Shown: positions 31,195-47,400, counted from the stretch's first letter. The stretch: 64,000 nt of DNA from Desulfobulbaceae bacterium (GCA_019163135.1 JAFLKR010000044.1:1-64000), one strand, 5' to 3'. Notes: a model not told the origin generated them from the letters alone. Translations and numbers: made by a program.

Positions 31195-31607
31195 ATCGTT
31201 TGGCTCTTACTGACAACAGTCGTAGGAAAAGGTAATTTAAAACTCGCAAGCTTTAAAGCTTCGAGGGCTAATTCTTCCGGAATACCTTTTAATTCATAGA
31301 GGATTCGACCGGGTTTGATGGTGGCAACCCAATGATCAAGTGCCCCTTTACCTTTACCCATCCGAGTTTCCGCTGGCTTACTGGTTATGGGCTTGTCAGG
31401 AAAAACCCTGATCCACAATTTACCACCACGCTTAACTTTTCTATTGATGGCGATACGAGCGGCCTCGATCTGCTGCGCAGTCATCCGACCGCAACCAACA
31501 GCTTTGAGCGCAAAATCGCCGAAAGCAATATCAGATCCACGATGGGCTTCACCGCGCATCCGGCCTTTATGCTGTTTTCTATGTTTAACCTTACGTGGAC
31601 TTAACAT
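31191..31607 (-). CDS. rplP: 50S ribosomal protein L16
   Basis: '[37 protein letters not shown]'. Confidence 0.98.
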   Translation of the reverse strand: MLSPRKVKHRKQHKGRMRGEAHRGSDIAFGDFALKAVGCGRMTAQQIEAARIAINRKVKRGGKLWIRVFPDKPITSKPAETRMGKGKGALDHWVATIKPGRILYELKGIPEELALEALKLASFKLPFPTTVVSKSQTI

Positions 31608-31659
31608 TATATTCTTCCCCTATTACAGGATCATCCTATTAGAACAAAAGATTCGATGA

Positions 31660-32325
31660 TTAATTGCTATGTGATACTTGCTCGGTGGGATTATCACTGT
31701 CTGCAAGTATTTCACCTTTAAAAATCCAGACTTTTACTCCAATAATACCATAGGTAGTCTTCGCTTCTGCGGTACCGTAGTCTATATCGGCGCGCAATGT
31801 ATGCAAAGGAACTCTGCCTTCTTTAAACCATTCGGTACGAGACATTTCTGCACCACCTAATCGCCCGGAACAGGATATTTTTATACCTTGCACCCCGAAA
31901 CGAAGAGCCGAATTTATAGATTTTTTCATTGCCCGGCGAAATGCTATTCGCCGTTCAAGTTGCGTAGCAATGTTTTCAGCAACCAGTTGTGCATCTGCTT
32001 CAGGACGGCGCACTTCTTGGATATCAATAAAAAAGGTTCGTTTGAATTTTAATTCCAGGTCTTTTTTCAAACCTTCAATTTCAGTCCCTTTTTTACCGAT
32101 TACAATTCCTGGACGAGCGGTAAAAAGCTTAACTTTAATTTTCTCACCAGTCCGTTCGATAACTATGCGTGAAATACCTGAGTGATAAAGTCTCTGTTTT
32201 AGGTATTTACGTATGAGCTGGTCCTGATGCAGGTTTTTAGCATAATCTTTGTCCGCATACCAGATGGATTCCCAAGATCGCGTGATACCGATTCGCAGTC
32301 CGATGGGATTGACTTTTTGTCCCAA
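31660..32325 (-). CDS. rpsC: 30S ribosomal protein S3
   Basis: '[35 protein letters not shown]', KH region '[22 protein letters not shown]'. Confidence 0.98.
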   Translation of the reverse strand: MGQKVNPIGLRIGITRSWESIWYADKDYAKNLHQDQLIRKYLKQRLYHSGISRIVIERTGEKIKVKLFTARPGIVIGKKGTEIEGLKKDLELKFKRTFFIDIQEVRRPEADAQLVAENIATQLERRIAFRRAMKKSINSALRFGVQGIKISCSGRLGGAEMSRTEWFKEGRVPLHTLRADIDYGTAEAKTTYGIIGVKVWIFKGEILADSDNPTEQVSHSN

Positions 32326-32377
32326 GATATTCCTCCGTTCCCTCTACAGTTAATCTAGTATAAATCAGTCGATGGGA

Positions 32378-32710
32378 TCATGATTCATCGACGACAACTG
32401 TTATATGGCTGGTTCGTTTGAGAATGCGCGTAGCTCGTCCCATTGCCCGGGGACTAAAGCGTTTGAGCATCGGGCCGCCATCGATGAAAATCTCTTTAAC
32501 ATAGAGGGTATCGACATCAATGGATTCAATTTGATCGGCATTAGCCACCGCAGATTCTAAAACTTTTCGAATAATACGAGCCGCTTTTTTCGGCATAAAA
32601 CGTAACGTGGTTACTGCTTTCTCCGCGTTCATCCCGCGAATGACGTCTGCAACCAGACGTGCTTTTTGCGGGGAAATACGGATATATTTTGCGACGGCTT
32701 TTGTTTCCAT
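32378..32710 (-). CDS. rplV: 50S ribosomal protein L22
   Basis: '[54 protein letters not shown]'. Confidence 0.97.
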   Translation of the reverse strand: METKAVAKYIRISPQKARLVADVIRGMNAEKAVTTLRFMPKKAARIIRKVLESAVANADQIESIDVDTLYVKEIFIDGGPMLKRFSPRAMGRATRILKRTSHITVVVDES

Positions 32711-32756
32711 CGTTTCACTCCTGGGGGGGGGGCCTACTGCAAAATTCGGTTATAGC

Positions 32757-33029
32757 TTACCGGCCTTTTTTATCTGAGGTATGACCATAATAAGTTCTGG
32801 TCGGCGAAAATTCACCAAGTTTGTGTCCTACCATATTTTCCGAGACATAAACTGGGATAAATTTATTGCCGTTATGAACTGCGAAGGTCAAACCGACCAT
32901 TTCTGGTAATATATCAGACCGCCGAGACCACGTTTTTATAACTTTTTTGGAACCAGTCTCTTGTGCCTGTACTACTTTTTTCATCAGATGATCATCGACA
33001 AAAGGACCTTTCTTTATGGATCGAGCCAT
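32757..33029 (-). CDS. rpsS: 30S ribosomal protein S19
   Basis: '[19 protein letters not shown]', '[16 protein letters not shown]'. Confidence 0.98.
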   Translation of the reverse strand: MARSIKKGPFVDDHLMKKVVQAQETGSKKVIKTWSRRSDILPEMVGLTFAVHNGNKFIPVYVSENMVGHKLGEFSPTRTYYGHTSDKKGR

Positions 33030-33049
33030 GTCTAATCTCCCTTACCTAC

Positions 33050-33868
<819 letters not shown>

Positions 33869-33919
33869 TGGATTTCCTGTAATCTAGTCTCTGCAGATCT
33901 CAATCAAAGGTAAAGAGGA

Positions 33920-34210
33920 TCAAAGTTCATCGAGGAAGTTAATCTTACCTTCCTTCAGTGTAATGTATGCTTTTTTCCAATCGCTCGTTTTACCAGTGGA
34001 TCGGGCTCCAACACGTTTCTGTTTACCAATCATATTGCTGGTAGCAACTTTAGAAACCGTAACATTAAATAAACTTTCGACAGCTTTTTTAATCTCGATT
34101 TTATTTGCTTTAGGATTAACCTTGAATATGACCTTACCCTGGGTTTCCTGCAAATGATTCCCTTTTTCGGTTAAACAGGGTGTCTTAATAACGTCATAAA
34201 GTGCTTTCAT
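33920..34210 (-). CDS. rplW: 50S ribosomal protein L23
   Basis: 'DVIKTPCLTEKGNHLQETQGKVIFKVNPKANKIEIKKAVESLFNVTV'. Confidence 0.96.
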   Translation of the reverse strand: MKALYDVIKTPCLTEKGNHLQETQGKVIFKVNPKANKIEIKKAVESLFNVTVSKVATSNMIGKQKRVGARSTGKTSDWKKAYITLKEGKINFLDEL

Positions 34211-34830
34211 GAAATCAACCTCTCTTCTAATTTAGCAAGGCTCGATTGAAGCAGCATAAGTTTAGAATATTTCAAAATGTCATAAACATTCAAACCCGCT
34301 ACGGGCAGCACCTTGAATCCGACTGCATTCCGCGCAGACAGATTAATTTTCTCGTCAACCCCTTCAGTAACGACCAGGCAGTCATCGAAACTAAAGTTAC
34401 TCATAATATTTATAAAATTCTTGGTTTTGATCTCGGGAAAATCTATCTGATCGATAACGATAAGATTTCCCTCTTGGTTACGCGCGCTCAAAGCCATTCT
34501 CAAAGCCAGCCTTTTGACTTTTTTAGGTAAAGAATAGCTGTAATCACGGGGTTTAGGGCCAAAGACCGTACCACCTCCGCGCCATACAGGAGATCTATTG
34601 CTCCCGGCTCGTGCTCGACCGGTACCCTTTTGTCTCCAAGGTTTGGCTCCGCCACCACTGACTTCGCCACGAGTTTTGGTACAAGCATTACCGCTTCGGC
34701 GATTGGCCCTTTGCATACAAACGACTTCGTGCAAAATGCCTGTATTGATTTCAACATTGAACAATGCCTCGTTCAATTCGATTTCGCCTACTTTTTCAGC
34801 TAGAGTATTTAAAACATCACAAACTGCCAT
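34207..34830 (-). CDS. rplD: 50S ribosomal protein L4
   Basis: 'TKTRGEVSGGGAKPWRQKGTGRARAGSNRSPVWRGGGTVFGPKPRDYSYSLPKKVKRLALR'. Confidence 0.98.
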   Translation of the reverse strand: MAVCDVLNTLAEKVGEIELNEALFNVEINTGILHEVVCMQRANRRSGNACTKTRGEVSGGGAKPWRQKGTGRARAGSNRSPVWRGGGTVFGPKPRDYSYSLPKKVKRLALRMALSARNQEGNLIVIDQIDFPEIKTKNFINIMSNFSFDDCLVVTEGVDEKINLSARNAVGFKVLPVAGLNVYDILKYSKLMLLQSSLAKLEERLIS

Positions 34831-34859
34831 GAGAATCTCCTTAAAAGCAGTCCTGGCGA

Positions 34860-35492
34860 TTAGGCTTTTGTATAAATATTGAGCAACCCGTTTTTTGCTC
34901 CTGGAACGGTTCCACGAACGAGCAAAACATTATCATCGTTCCGGATATCAACAACTTTCAGATTTTTCTGAGTCATCAATGTGTTACCCATCCGGCCAGG
35001 CATTTTTTTTCCTTTGTAGACCCGCGACGGCCAAGCACTACATCCAATGGAACCGGGAGCGCGGTGAAAGTTTGATCCATGGGAGGCACCACCGCCGGAA
35101 AACCCATAGCGTTTAATAACGCCCTGGAATCCCATCCCTTTGGTGTTCCCGGATATATCGATGGTATCGCCGATGCTGAAAACATCGGTGAGCGATATTT
35201 GCTGCCCTACTTCATACGCTTCAGGGTCGGCAACTCTAAATTCTTTGATATGGTAAAAACCCTTACCCCCCGATCGTTTGAAATGACCGGCTTCGGGTTT
35301 GTTTAATCTCGATTCTTTTTTTTCCAGAAAACCTATTTGAATGGCATTATAGCCTTCCTTACCAACAGTCTTCTTTTGTAGAATCGTGCAAGGACCAGCT
35401 TCTATAACGGTAACGGGGATTGCTCGCCCGTTTTCGTCATAGACCCGAGTCATGCCTAATTTCCGTCCTAATATCCCTTTCGTATTCGGCAT
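34860..35492 (-). CDS. rplC: 50S ribosomal protein L3
   Basis: '[29 protein letters not shown]', '[36 protein letters not shown]'. Confidence 0.98.
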   Translation of the reverse strand: MPNTKGILGRKLGMTRVYDENGRAIPVTVIEAGPCTILQKKTVGKEGYNAIQIGFLEKKESRLNKPEAGHFKRSGGKGFYHIKEFRVADPEAYEVGQQISLTDVFSIGDTIDISGNTKGMGFQGVIKRYGFSGGGASHGSNFHRAPGSIGCSAWPSRVYKGKKMPGRMGNTLMTQKNLKVVDIRNDDNVLLVRGTVPGAKNGLLNIYTKA

Positions 35493-35571
35493 CTGTCTAC
35501 CTGAATTCTATGTCTGTTACGTTAACCAAGATTATATACCCCAGACTAGCCCTTATACCAAACCAGCAAGA

Positions 35572-35886
35572 TCAGGGTAGTTTGATTTCAACATCGACTC
35601 CGGCCGACAATTCAAGCTTCATTAAAGAATCTATAGTCTGCTGGGTCGGTTCGAGTATATCCAACAACCGACGATGTGTCCGCATCTCGAATTGTTCACG
35701 GGATTTTTTATCGACATGGGGAGACCGTAATACCGTGTACTTATTAATGCTGGTCGGAAGTGGTATTGGTCCAATGACGGTTGCTCCGGTTCGCCTTGCG
35801 GTATCTACAATTTCTCGGGTAGAAAGGTCAAGCAATTTGTGATCATACCCTTTCAATCTGATCCGGATTTTGTCTGTTGGAATCAT
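35572..35886 (-). CDS. rpsJ: 30S ribosomal protein S10
   Basis: '[71 protein letters not shown]'. Confidence 0.98.
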   Translation of the reverse strand: MIPTDKIRIRLKGYDHKLLDLSTREIVDTARRTGATVIGPIPLPTSINKYTVLRSPHVDKKSREQFEMRTHRRLLDILEPTQQTIDSLMKLELSAGVDVEIKLP

Positions 35887-35896
35887 ATGTAACCTC

Positions 35897-37087
<1,191 letters not shown>

Positions 37088-37116
37088 CGTAATGTACCTC
37101 AATCGGGTATAATAAT

Positions 37117-39195
37117 TTATACGCCTCTGATCTTGTGTATTATGGTTTCCGCCCTTTTGGATGGTACCACTGCAAATTCACTAAATTTCATGGAAAACGT
37201 TGCTCGCCCTTGCGTCGCCGACCTTAAATCCGTTGAGTAACCGAACATTTCAGACAAAGGGGCTTTGGCGCGGACGATCTGCCGATTTCTTTCAACGTCG
37301 ACACCGTTGACCTGCGCCCGTTTTTTATTAAGGTCGTTGATAACTTCTCCAAGATAATCATCGGGAGTAATTACCTCTAAATCCATAACCGGCTCAAGCA
37401 AGACGGGAGATCCTTGTAAAGCTGCTTTCCGGCACGCCATGGTGGCCGCAACGCCAAACGCCATTTCCGTTGATTTTTCTTCATCATACGAGCCACCGAC
37501 CAACTTGACGATAACATCGAGCATGGGGTAACCAATAAGCGGTCCGGAATCCAAACTGTTCAGCACACCTTTTTGGATAGCATCAACGAACTGCGATGGA
37601 ATTAAGTGTTCATCCACCAGGCATTCAAACTGATTGCCGCTACCTTTCGCCCCGGGGTGCAATTCGAGTTCGACATGGCCATACTGCTCTTTTCCACTGC
37701 CCAGGGTTTCGAATTTGGCGTCGGCTTTACTTATGGTGGTCAAAGCTTCGCGATAGGCGACCTGGGGTTTGCCCACATTGGCCGCCACTTTAAATTCTCG
37801 CACCAGTCGGTCAATGATAATTTCGAGATGCAATTCTCCCATCCCAGAAATTATGGTTTGACCGGTATCTTCACTTAAAGACACCCGAAAGCTGGGATCT
37901 TCACGAACTATTTTTTCTAAACTTTCAGAAAGTTGCTGTTCGTCAGCCTTGGTCTTTGGTTCAATGGCCACACCGATAACCGGTTCGGGAAAGGTAATAG
38001 TTTCCAAAAGTACATAGTCGCCAAATTCGCAAAGGGTATCGCCGGTTCGGGTGAATTTCAGTCCAGATATAGCACCGATATCCCCCGTCCCGATGGTGGC
38101 GACCTCTTCACGTTTATTGGCATGAAGCTTGACTAGTTTCGAGATTTTTTCCGTTTTATTTTTCCGTGGATTAAAGACCTTGGCCCCTATGGCGAGCGCA
38201 CCTGAGTACACTCGGATAAAGGATAGATTCCCCACGTACGGATCATTTTGCAGTTTAAACACTAACCCACAAAATTTTTCACTCCGTTCTGGCTTGCGGA
38301 TAAGCGGCGCACCGTCCTTATCCGTCCCCTCTACTGGCGGAACATCAACGGGTGAGGGTAGGTACCATGTGATTGCGTCCAATAAAGGCTGTATGCCTTT
38401 GTTTTTGAAGGCGGAACCACAGAGCACTGGAACAAGTTCCAGGGCCAGCGTCGATTTCCTTAACGCTGTACGTACTTCACCGGGAGTGATCTCTTGATCG
38501 TTTAAATATTTTTCCATGACGCCCTCATCGAAGTCGGCCAACTTCTCGAGGAGCGCCAAACGGGCGGCCGATGAATCATGTAATAATGTTTCCGGTATGG
38601 GCTCTTCAATGACGGTTTGCCCCATGGAGCATTCGTCAAACTTGAGCATTTTTTGACCAACCAGATCGATGATACCTTCGAACTGGTCTTCACTACCGAC
38701 GGGGAGCGTTATTGCAACCGGAACAGCTCCCAATCTATTTTCGATCTCGGCGAGACATCTTGAGAAAGAAGCCCCGATTCGATCCATTTTGTTGACGAAG
38801 GCAATTCGTGGTATTTTATACCGATCGGCCTGCCGCCAAACCGTCTCAGACTGCGGCTCAACTCCACCAACCGCGCAAAACACGGCCACCGCACCATCTA
38901 AAACCCGTAGACATCGTTCTACTTCAACAGTGAAATCAACATGCCCCGGAGTATCGATGATGTTAACTTGATAATCGTTCCAGTAACACGTCGTAGCCGC
39001 CGAGGTTATGGTAATCCCCCGTTCCTGCTCTTGCTCCATCCAATCCATAACCGCGGTGCCGTCATGGACCTCACCGAGTTTATGTGAACGCCCCGTGTAA
39101 TAGAGGATACGTTCGGTGGTGGTGGTTTTCCCTGCATCGATATGGGCCATTATGCCGATATTGCGCACATTGGATAATGGTTCTATCCCCGCCAA
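37117..39195 (-). CDS. fusA: elongation factor G
   Basis: 692 aa, '[63 protein letters not shown]'. Confidence 0.97.
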   Translation of the reverse strand: MAGIEPLSNVRNIGIMAHIDAGKTTTTERILYYTGRSHKLGEVHDGTAVMDWMEQEQERGITITSAATTCYWNDYQVNIIDTPGHVDFTVEVERCLRVLDGAVAVFCAVGGVEPQSETVWRQADRYKIPRIAFVNKMDRIGASFSRCLAEIENRLGAVPVAITLPVGSEDQFEGIIDLVGQKMLKFDECSMGQTVIEEPIPETLLHDSSAARLALLEKLADFDEGVMEKYLNDQEITPGEVRTALRKSTLALELVPVLCGSAFKNKGIQPLLDAITWYLPSPVDVPPVEGTDKDGAPLIRKPERSEKFCGLVFKLQNDPYVGNLSFIRVYSGALAIGAKVFNPRKNKTEKISKLVKLHANKREEVATIGTGDIGAISGLKFTRTGDTLCEFGDYVLLETITFPEPVIGVAIEPKTKADEQQLSESLEKIVREDPSFRVSLSEDTGQTIISGMGELHLEIIIDRLVREFKVAANVGKPQVAYREALTTISKADAKFETLGSGKEQYGHVELELHPGAKGSGNQFECLVDEHLIPSQFVDAIQKGVLNSLDSGPLIGYPMLDVIVKLVGGSYDEEKSTEMAFGVAATMACRKAALQGSPVLLEPVMDLEVITPDDYLGEVINDLNKKRAQVNGVDVERNRQIVRAKAPLSEMFGYSTDLRSATQGRATFSMKFSEFAVVPSKRAETIIHKIRGV

Positions 39196-39323
39196 AATAA
39201 ATACCCGTGGTCCTATAAATCACTTCTCGACGTACCGTCAAAGAAAAAAATATTCCTGCATATACAGCATATCTACTACGTTTGTCAATATACTTTTTCA
39301 AGGACAACGAAATAAATTCACAT

Positions 39324-39797
39324 TTACCAGCGATAGTGGGCAAACGCTTTATTCGCCTCGGCCATCTTGTGGGTATCATCTTTTTTCTTGATAGAGGCAC
39401 CCCGGTTGTTATACGCATCCAAGAGTTCGGCCGCCAATTTTTCTGACATTTTCTGGCCCGACCGACCTTGGGAAAAACCAATAATCCAACGAATCGCCAA
39501 GGCATTACGCCGCTCGGGACGCACTTCGACCGGAACCTGATAGGTAGCCCCACCGACCCGTCGACTTTTAACCTCGACGCGGGGACGGACGTTCTCCATC
39601 GCTTCCTCGAAAACCGTCAGCGGTTCGTGATCGGCAATTTTGGTGCTTATAATTTCCATTGCATCATAAAAGAGCCTGCGGGCAACGGTTTTTTTACCAT
39701 CACCCATCAACCCATTGGTGAACTTAGCCACCAACACCGAGTTAAATATAGGGTCCGGAGCAACGGGTCGTTTATCCAATAATTTTTTTCTAGGCAT
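39324..39797 (-). CDS. rpsG: 30S ribosomal protein S7
   Basis: '[50 protein letters not shown]'. Confidence 0.98.
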   Translation of the reverse strand: MPRKKLLDKRPVAPDPIFNSVLVAKFTNGLMGDGKKTVARRLFYDAMEIISTKIADHEPLTVFEEAMENVRPRVEVKSRRVGGATYQVPVEVRPERRNALAIRWIIGFSQGRSGQKMSEKLAAELLDAYNNRGASIKKKDDTHKMAEANKAFAHYRW

Positions 39798-39828
39798 ACA
39801 TTAACTCATTCCGAATCATAACAGAAAT

Positions 39829-40200
39829 TTATTTAGGACGCTTAGCTCCATACTTCGAACGCCCCTGACGACGGTCATTCACACCCAGGGTATCCAGCGT
39901 TCCCCGGATAATATGATACCGAACACCGGGTAGATCCTTGACGCGTCCCCCTCGGATCAGCACCACAGAATGCTCCTGCAGATTATGTCCGATCCCTGGG
40001 ATATAAGAAGTTACTTCGATCCCGTTGGTCAATCGCACCCTGGCGACTTTACGCAAGGCCGAGTTCGGTTTCTTAGGAGTGGTCGTATACACACGCACAC
40101 ACACACCACGTTTTTGCGGACAATCCTGCAAAGCGGGGGTATTAGACCGCTTGACCATTTTCTTCCGACCATTTCTGACTAGCTGATTAATCGTGGGCAT
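39829..40200 (-). CDS. rpsL: 30S ribosomal protein S12
   Basis: '[63 protein letters not shown]'; start placed at MPTINQ. Confidence 0.98.
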   Translation of the reverse strand: MPTINQLVRNGRKKMVKRSNTPALQDCPQKRGVCVRVYTTTPKKPNSALRKVARVRLTNGIEVTSYIPGIGHNLQEHSVVLIRGGRVKDLPGVRYHIIRGTLDTLGVNDRRQGRSKYGAKRPK

Positions 40201-40299
40201 CCAGGCAACTCCTTTTAATAATACGGCCGGCTTCCCTCCAACAGAGGGGCAAGCATTAAAGAAAGAATTAATAATCGAATATATCGTAAAGGTCAAGTT

Positions 40300-43200
40300 T
40301 TATCTTTGATGATTATCTTTAATGAGGCGATATCTCTCCAAACCTGTTCCTGCAGAAATCAGTCGTCCCATGATGACGTTCTCTTTCAACCCTGACAAAT
40401 CGTCTATTTTTCCAGCCATAGCGGCGTTGGTTAAGACTTTGGTGGTTTCTTGAAAGGAAGCCGCGGAAATAAAAGAATCCGTGGAGAGGGAGGCTTTGGT
40501 TACCCCCAGCAACAAGGGCTCAGCTGCAGCCGGCTGTAGTTTGTCTCGCAGTAAATGTTCGTTTTCTTCCTGAAATTTCCACCATTCAACTTGTTGGTCG
40601 AGCATAAATTTCGAGTCGCCAGCATCGGTGATGCGCACGCGTTTCAACATTTGGCGCACAATGGTTTCAATATGTTTATCATTGATTTTAACACCTTGCA
40701 AACGATACACTTCCTGGATTTCGTTGACCAGGAAGCGAGCCAGGGCTTCTGCGCCTTTCACGCGAAGAATATCGTTGGGAAGCCTGATCCCTTCCATCAA
40801 AGGATCTCCGGCCTCGACCCGATCATTTTCATGGACCGTGATATGTTTGGATTTGGCGATCAGGTATTCTTTCGGTTCCCCGATTTCAGGTGTAATAATG
40901 ACCCGACGTTTTCCCTTCAAATCCTTGCCGAAACTTACCCTACCGTCAATCTCCGAAATAACCGCTTGTTCCTTGGGTTTTCGGACCTCAAACAATTCCG
41001 CGACCCGGGGAAGCCCACCAGTAATATCTTTGGTTTTAGTTGTTTCCCGCGGAATTTTAGCAATCACCGAACCGGGGGTGATAATATCCTGCTCATTGAC
41101 CGTGATAATCGAACCGACCGGCAACGGGTATCGGGCGGCCAACTCGCCGTCCGGCAGTTTCATTGTCCTGCCACGCTCATCTTTAATGGAAACACGTGGG
41201 TTCAGTTGCTTGGTGGAACTCACCGGGGTGATGACCTTACTGGCCTTCCCGGTGATCTGGTCGACCCGTTCCTGCATGGAGTCGCCTTCGATGATATCCC
41301 CGTATTTAATTTTACCCCCGACCTCGGCCACGATGGGGATAGAAAAAGCATCCCAATCAGCGATGACCGTTCCCGGATCCACCACGAGTCCATCAGTGAT
41401 CCGCAAAGTGGCACCATAGGGCACCGGGAACCGTTCACGGTCGACCCCCCTGTCATCGAGGACCGTAATTTCGGCATTTCGGTTCATGACCACTTCAAAA
41501 CCTTCGTTGTTCTTGACCGAGTGCAGGTTTTTGTAACGAATTTGCCCCCCGCGCTGCGTTCGCACTTCCGCCTGTTCCACTGCACCCCTGGCCGTCCCCC
41601 CGATATGAAAGGTCCTCATGGTCAACTGTGTGCCTGGTTCGCCAATGGATTGTGCCGCAATAATACCAACGGCTTCACCGATATTCACCATATGGCCACG
41701 ACCGAGATCACGGCCATAACACATGGCGCAAACGCCTCGTTTAGCCTCGCAAGTCAGTACCGATCTGATATGAACACGATCGATGCCGGCAGCCTCAATG
41801 GCCTCCACGCGATCTTCCGTGATCTCCATCTCCATCCCGACAAGTATTTCACCGGTATGCGGATCGACCACATCCTCAAGGGCCACCCGGCCCAATATAC
41901 GCTCACCGATACGGACAATCACCTCGCCACCTTCGATCAACGGTTCAGCAAGCGTCCCCCGCATAGTACCGCAGTCTTTCATGACGATAGTGGAGTCTTG
42001 GGCGACATCAACCAAGCGACGGGTCAGATACCCGGAGTTGGCAGTTTTGAGCGCGGTATCCGCCAACCCTTTACGCGCACCATGGGTTGAAATGAAATAT
42101 TCCAGCACGCTCAGGCCTTCTCGGAAGTTGGCCTTGATCGGCGTTTCAATAATCTCACCGGAAGGTTTGGCCATAAGGCCGCGCATACCCGCAAGCTGCC
42201 TGATCTGATCCTTGGATCCACGGGCACCAGAATCGGCCATGATGTAGACGGAATTAAAGCTCTTGATCTCTTGAACCTTTCCTGACGAATCCTGGACGAA
42301 TTGAACCGCCATTTCGTCCATCATTTCTTTAGTAATCTTGTCCGTGGCCTTCGACCATATATCAATGATTTTATTATATTTCTCTCCGTCGGTAATTAAC
42401 CCGTCTGAATACTGCTGATCAACGTCAGCAGCTTCCTTTTCGGCGTCTTCGACAAACTCTTCCTTCCGTACCGGAATCTTCATATCATTAATACAAATGG
42501 ATATTCCAGCGCGGGTGGCATATTCATAACCAAGATCTTTCAGTCTATCGGCAAGGAGGACGGTCTCTTTGGTGCCGCCATGGCGATAGGTATAGTCGAT
42601 CAGAAAAGCCAATTCTTTCTTGGACAATTCTTTGTTGACCAGGGCATAGGGAACGACGGCGGGTAAAAGCTCACCGACGAGCATCCGACCGATGGTCGTA
42701 TCGACCAACGTCCCTTTAATCCGTACCTTTACCCTGGCCTGCATGTGGGCGGCCCCATGGTCATAAGCAATGCGGGCTTCTTGGGCAGAGCCAAAAATTG
42801 CCCCTTCCCCGATGACCCCAAAACGTTCCCGGGTCATATAGTACAAGCCGAGGACAATATCCTGGCTCGGTATGATAATTGGCCCGCCGTTGGCCGGGGA
42901 GAGAATATTATTGGTTGACATCATCAGCACCCTGGCCTCGACTTGAGCCTCGACCGACAAAGGCACATGGACGGCCATCTGGTCGCCGTCAAAGTCAGCA
43001 TTAAAGGCTGCGCAAACCAGCGGATGCAGCTGGATGGCCTTGCCTTCAATCAAGACAACCTCAAAGGCCTGCATGCCGAGTCTATGCAAGGTTGGCGCCC
43101 GATTCAGGATAACCGGGTACTCCTGAACGATATCATCGAGCACATCCCATACTTCTTTGGTGCCTTTCTCAACCATCTTCCGGGCACTTTTAATCGTGGT

Positions 43201-44373
43201 GACATACCCTTTCCGCTCAAGCTTGTTGTAGATAAACGGTTTGAATAACTCCAACGCCATCTTTTTCGGTAAACCGCACTGATGAAGACGCAAATGGGGA
43301 CCGACAACAATGACGGAACGACCGGAATAATCGACCCGTTTCCCGAGGAGGTTCTGCCGGAAGCGACCCTGTTTGCCTTTGAGCATGTCGGAAAGCGATT
43401 TAAGCGGTCGTTTATTCGGGCCCGTGATCGTCCGACCACGACGACCATTATCAAACAGGACATCGACGGCTTCCTGCAACATGCGTTTTTCGTTGCGAAT
43501 GATGATATCGGGCGCATCGAGTTCTAATAACCGTTTCAATCGGTTGTTCCGATTAATGACGCGCCGGTAGAGATCGTTGAGGTCGGAAGTGGCAAAACGC
43601 CCACCCTCGAGGGGCACCAGCGGTCGTAAATCGGGCGGCAACACAGGGATGACCTCTAAAATCATCCACTCAGGGCGATTACCGGAGTCACGAAAAGCTT
43701 CGACCACGTTCAACCGCTTGCCATATTTCGTGCGCTTGGTAACGGACCCGGTTTCCTTCATCTCTTTACGAAGAGTAATGGAAAGCTCCTTCAGGTCCAG
43801 CCCCATCAACATTTCTCGTATAGCTTCGGCGCCAATTCCGACCCGAAATTTTCCGGGGTGTTCTTCCAGGGCGGTTCGATACTGGTCTTCATTGAGCAGC
43901 GAACCAACCGGCATATCTTCGACACCGGAGGCCACAACAGCATAGGATTCGAAATAAAGAATGCGCTCCAGTTGTTTCAGCGTCATGTCAAGGATTGCAC
44001 CAATTTTGGAGGGCAGACTCTTGAGAAACCAAATGTGGGCAACAGGGGCGGCAAGTTCGATATGTCCTAACCGTTCCCTGCGGACCTTCGACTGAATAAC
44101 CTCGACGCCGCATTTTTCACAGACAACCCCGCGATGTTTCATCCGTTTGTACTTGCCGCAGTTGCACTCATAGTCTTTTACCGGGCCAAAGATTTTGGCG
44201 CAGAAAAGACCGTCACGTTCAGGTTTGAACGTTCTATAATTGATGGTTTCCGGCTTTTTTACTTCACCATGCGACCACTCCCTGATCTTGTCCGGGGAGG
44301 CGAGCGAAATTTTCACCTTATTAAAACTGACGGGACCTTTCGGCTTTGCAAAGAAGCTAAACAGTTCTTCCAC
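40300..44373 (-). CDS. rpoC: DNA-directed RNA polymerase subunit beta'
   Basis: 1357 aa, '[19 protein letters not shown]', '[23 protein letters not shown]'. Confidence 0.98.
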   Translation of the reverse strand: MEELFSFFAKPKGPVSFNKVKISLASPDKIREWSHGEVKKPETINYRTFKPERDGLFCAKIFGPVKDYECNCGKYKRMKHRGVVCEKCGVEVIQSKVRRERLGHIELAAPVAHIWFLKSLPSKIGAILDMTLKQLERILYFESYAVVASGVEDMPVGSLLNEDQYRTALEEHPGKFRVGIGAEAIREMLMGLDLKELSITLRKEMKETGSVTKRTKYGKRLNVVEAFRDSGNRPEWMILEVIPVLPPDLRPLVPLEGGRFATSDLNDLYRRVINRNNRLKRLLELDAPDIIIRNEKRMLQEAVDVLFDNGRRGRTITGPNKRPLKSLSDMLKGKQGRFRQNLLGKRVDYSGRSVIVVGPHLRLHQCGLPKKMALELFKPFIYNKLERKGYVTTIKSARKMVEKGTKEVWDVLDDIVQEYPVILNRAPTLHRLGMQAFEVVLIEGKAIQLHPLVCAAFNADFDGDQMAVHVPLSVEAQVEARVLMMSTNNILSPANGGPIIIPSQDIVLGLYYMTRERFGVIGEGAIFGSAQEARIAYDHGAAHMQARVKVRIKGTLVDTTIGRMLVGELLPAVVPYALVNKELSKKELAFLIDYTYRHGGTKETVLLADRLKDLGYEYATRAGISICINDMKIPVRKEEFVEDAEKEAADVDQQYSDGLITDGEKYNKIIDIWSKATDKITKEMMDEMAVQFVQDSSGKVQEIKSFNSVYIMADSGARGSKDQIRQLAGMRGLMAKPSGEIIETPIKANFREGLSVLEYFISTHGARKGLADTALKTANSGYLTRRLVDVAQDSTIVMKDCGTMRGTLAEPLIEGGEVIVRIGERILGRVALEDVVDPHTGEILVGMEMEITEDRVEAIEAAGIDRVHIRSVLTCEAKRGVCAMCYGRDLGRGHMVNIGEAVGIIAAQSIGEPGTQLTMRTFHIGGTARGAVEQAEVRTQRGGQIRYKNLHSVKNNEGFEVVMNRNAEITVLDDRGVDRERFPVPYGATLRITDGLVVDPGTVIADWDAFSIPIVAEVGGKIKYGDIIEGDSMQERVDQITGKASKVITPVSSTKQLNPRVSIKDERGRTMKLPDGELAARYPLPVGSIITVNEQDIITPGSVIAKIPRETTKTKDITGGLPRVAELFEVRKPKEQAVISEIDGRVSFGKDLKGKRRVIITPEIGEPKEYLIAKSKHITVHENDRVEAGDPLMEGIRLPNDILRVKGAEALARFLVNEIQEVYRLQGVKINDKHIETIVRQMLKRVRITDAGDSKFMLDQQVEWWKFQEENEHLLRDKLQPAAAEPLLLGVTKASLSTDSFISAASFQETTKVLTNAAMAGKIDDLSGLKENVIMGRLISAGTGLERYRLIKDNHQR

Positions 44374-44466
44374 GAAATCACCTATCCTATTTCAAATCAA
44401 TCCGTTAAAACGGCCGAAACAAAGGTTTCTTGTAAATACATTCCTGGTTGACGCAAGCCACGAGAG

Positions 44467-47400
44467 CTATTCTTGCAGCTCAATATCCAGGCAAAGCCCT
44501 TTCAACTCTTTGACAAGCACATGGAACGATTCCGGCAACCCTGTCTCAAGGAAGTTGTTGCCTTTGACAATTTTTTCATACATCGTTGTCCGCCCTTCAA
44601 CATCATCGGATTTGACCGTCAGAAATTCCTTGAGGGTATACGCTGCGCCATAGGCCTCCATGGCCCAGACCTCCATTTCCCCTAACCGCTGCCCACCGAA
44701 TTGAGCCTTACCACCCAAAGGTTGCTGCGTGACCAGCGAATAGGGTCCGGTGGAACGGGCATGGATCTTATTGTCAACCAAATGATGCAGTTTGAGCATG
44801 TACATCACGCCGACGGTGATCTGATTATCGAAGGCCTCACCAGTCAAACCGTCGTAAAGGGTCGATTGTCCGACCTCATCAACACCTGCCTCCACCAGCA
44901 TTTGCCGTATTTCCGACTCGGAAGCTCCGTCAAATACCGGGGTGGCTACATGGATTCCATGACCGTATTTACGCATGAATTCGACCAGGGCCTCATCACT
45001 GAGTCCTTCGGTCAAACGCTGGTATTCATCCTGGCTATAAATATCCTGCAGGCGTTGCTTCAAGCGTTCGACTTCATTCTGCTTCGCGAATGCGGCAACC
45101 TGCGCCCCAAGTTTTTTGGCCGCAAAGCCCAGATGGCATTCTAACACTTGGCCGACATTCATACGTGAGGGAACGCCCAGCGGGTTAAGCACGATGTCAA
45201 CGGTAGTGCCATCGGCAAAGAAAGGCATGTCTTCCTCGGGAAGCAACCGTGAAACGACGCCTTTATTGCCGTGACGCCCGGCCATTTTATCACCGACTGA
45301 CAGTTTACGCTTGGTCGCGACATAAATCTTGACCATTTTGACGACACCGGGAGGCAGGTCATCGCCCTTCTCCATCCGTTCCACAACGCCCTGATAGCGA
45401 CCGCGAACGATACTGGCCTGACTGTTGTAGCGCGTAAAAACAGATTCGATATCATCAGCATATTTGGCTTTGTCGGCAAAGTCTAGTTCACGAAGATCGG
45501 CAAAGCTGATCTGGTCGACTATTTTGGGGGTCAATTGCTTGCCCAGCTTGAGGAGCACCTTTCCTTTATTATCGACAATATCGCTTTTGGCGGTACGGCC
45601 ATCTAAAAGATCCGCCAAAGATTTCCGTACCCCTTTTTTCAAGCTTTTAAGTTCATCTTCCATGTCCCGATTAAGGCGTTCAATCTCTATTTCCTCAATC
45701 ATGAGGGTGCGTTCATCTTTATCCACCCCTTTCCGGGAAAAGACTTTGGCATCAATAACCACTCCTTCGATACCGGGTGGAACACGCAAGGATGAATCTT
45801 TTACATCGCCGGCCTTTTCGCCAAAAATAGCCCTGAGCAACTTCTCTTCCGGCGAAAGCATACTTTCACCCTTTGGGGTAACCTTACCAACCAGCATATC
45901 GCCGGCCCGTACTTCCGCGCCGATTCGTACGATTCCAGATTCATCAAGATTACGAAGTCCTTCTTCCCCGACATTGGGAATATCGCGGGTTATTTCCTCT
46001 TTGCCAAGTTTGGTGTCACGCGCCATTGTCTCGAAAATTTCAACGTGCACGGAAGTAAAGGTATCTTCTTTTAATAAACGCTCGTTAATCAGGATAGAAT
46101 CTTCGAAGTTATATCCGCGCCAAGGCATGAAAGCGATGGTCACGTTTTTACCCAAGGCCAATTCTCCAGCCTCAGTCGAGGGACCATCGGCAAGCACCGA
46201 ACCCTTGACAACCCGTTCGCCGGGCAGAACCAGGGCTCTTTGATTAAAACAAGTATTCTGGTTGGACTTTTTATATTTTGATAAATGATAAACACCGATT
46301 CCAGTGTCAAATCCATCGATACCGGGTTCATCGTAACGAACCACAATACGATTGGCATCTGACTCTTCCACAACACCGTTTCCTCCGGAAAGTAAACAGG
46401 CGCCTGAATCACGTGCCACATATTTTTCGACCCCGGTCCCCACCAAAGGTGAGCGCGTTTGCAGAAGCGGAACCGCTTGTCGCTGCATGTTAGAACCCAT
46501 CAAGGCCCGGTTCGCATCGTCATTTTCAAGAAAGGGAATCAACGAGGCAGCAACGGAAACCATCTGATTAGGAGCTACATCCATCATGGTTATCTCATCA
46601 GCGGAGACCATGGAAACCTCGCTCTCATGCCGGGCAATCAGATAGTCGTCGACGAGACGTCCGGCGGCAATGGGTACCTTGGCAGGAGCGATAACATGAT
46701 TCTCTTCTTGTAGAGCCGAAAGGTACTTATAATCATCGGAAACCATCCGCTCTTTCACATACCGGTAAGGCGTTTCGATGAATCCGTAGGGATTGACGGT
46801 CGCGTACGTGGCCAGGGAAACTATCAAACCAATATTAGGTCCTTCAGGTGTTTCAACCGGACAGATACGACCATAATGGGTCGGATGGACATCGCGGACC
46901 TCAAAACCGGCACGTTCCCGGGAAAGCCCTCCAGGTCCAAGCGCAGATAGACGACGCTTATGCGTGACCTCAGACAGGGGATTAGTCTGATCCATGAATT
47001 GGGACAATTGACTGGTGCCGAAAAACTCTTTGATCGCGGAGGTCACGGGTTTAGGGTTGACGAGATCATGGGGCATCAATGTTTCGATTTCCTGCAAGGT
47101 CATCCGTTCCTTGATAGCCCGTTCCATCCGAACAAGGCCCATGCGAAACTGGTTTTCACAGAGTTCGCCAACGGTTCGTACCCTCCGGTTCCCAAGATGA
47201 TCAATATCATCACCATCTTTCAATTCATCTTTAATCCTGACCAAATGCTTGACACTTTTAACAATATCTTCCTTTGTCAAGGTACGGACTTCAATAGGGG
47301 TACTCACGCCGAGTTTGGTATTAATTTTGTACCGGCCTACCTCGGAAAGATCATAGGTGGTGGCACTGAAAAACAAATTATCGAAAAATGTTTTGGCTAC

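Noticed and set aside
40555-42090. 511-aa plus-strand ORF opposite rpoC
   Set aside because: Antisense shadow of rpoC with no recognisable domain.
46800-47100. rpoB rifampicin-resistance region and rpsL streptomycin region as resistance alleles
   Set aside because: The motifs ([41 protein letters not shown]) look wild type by eye.
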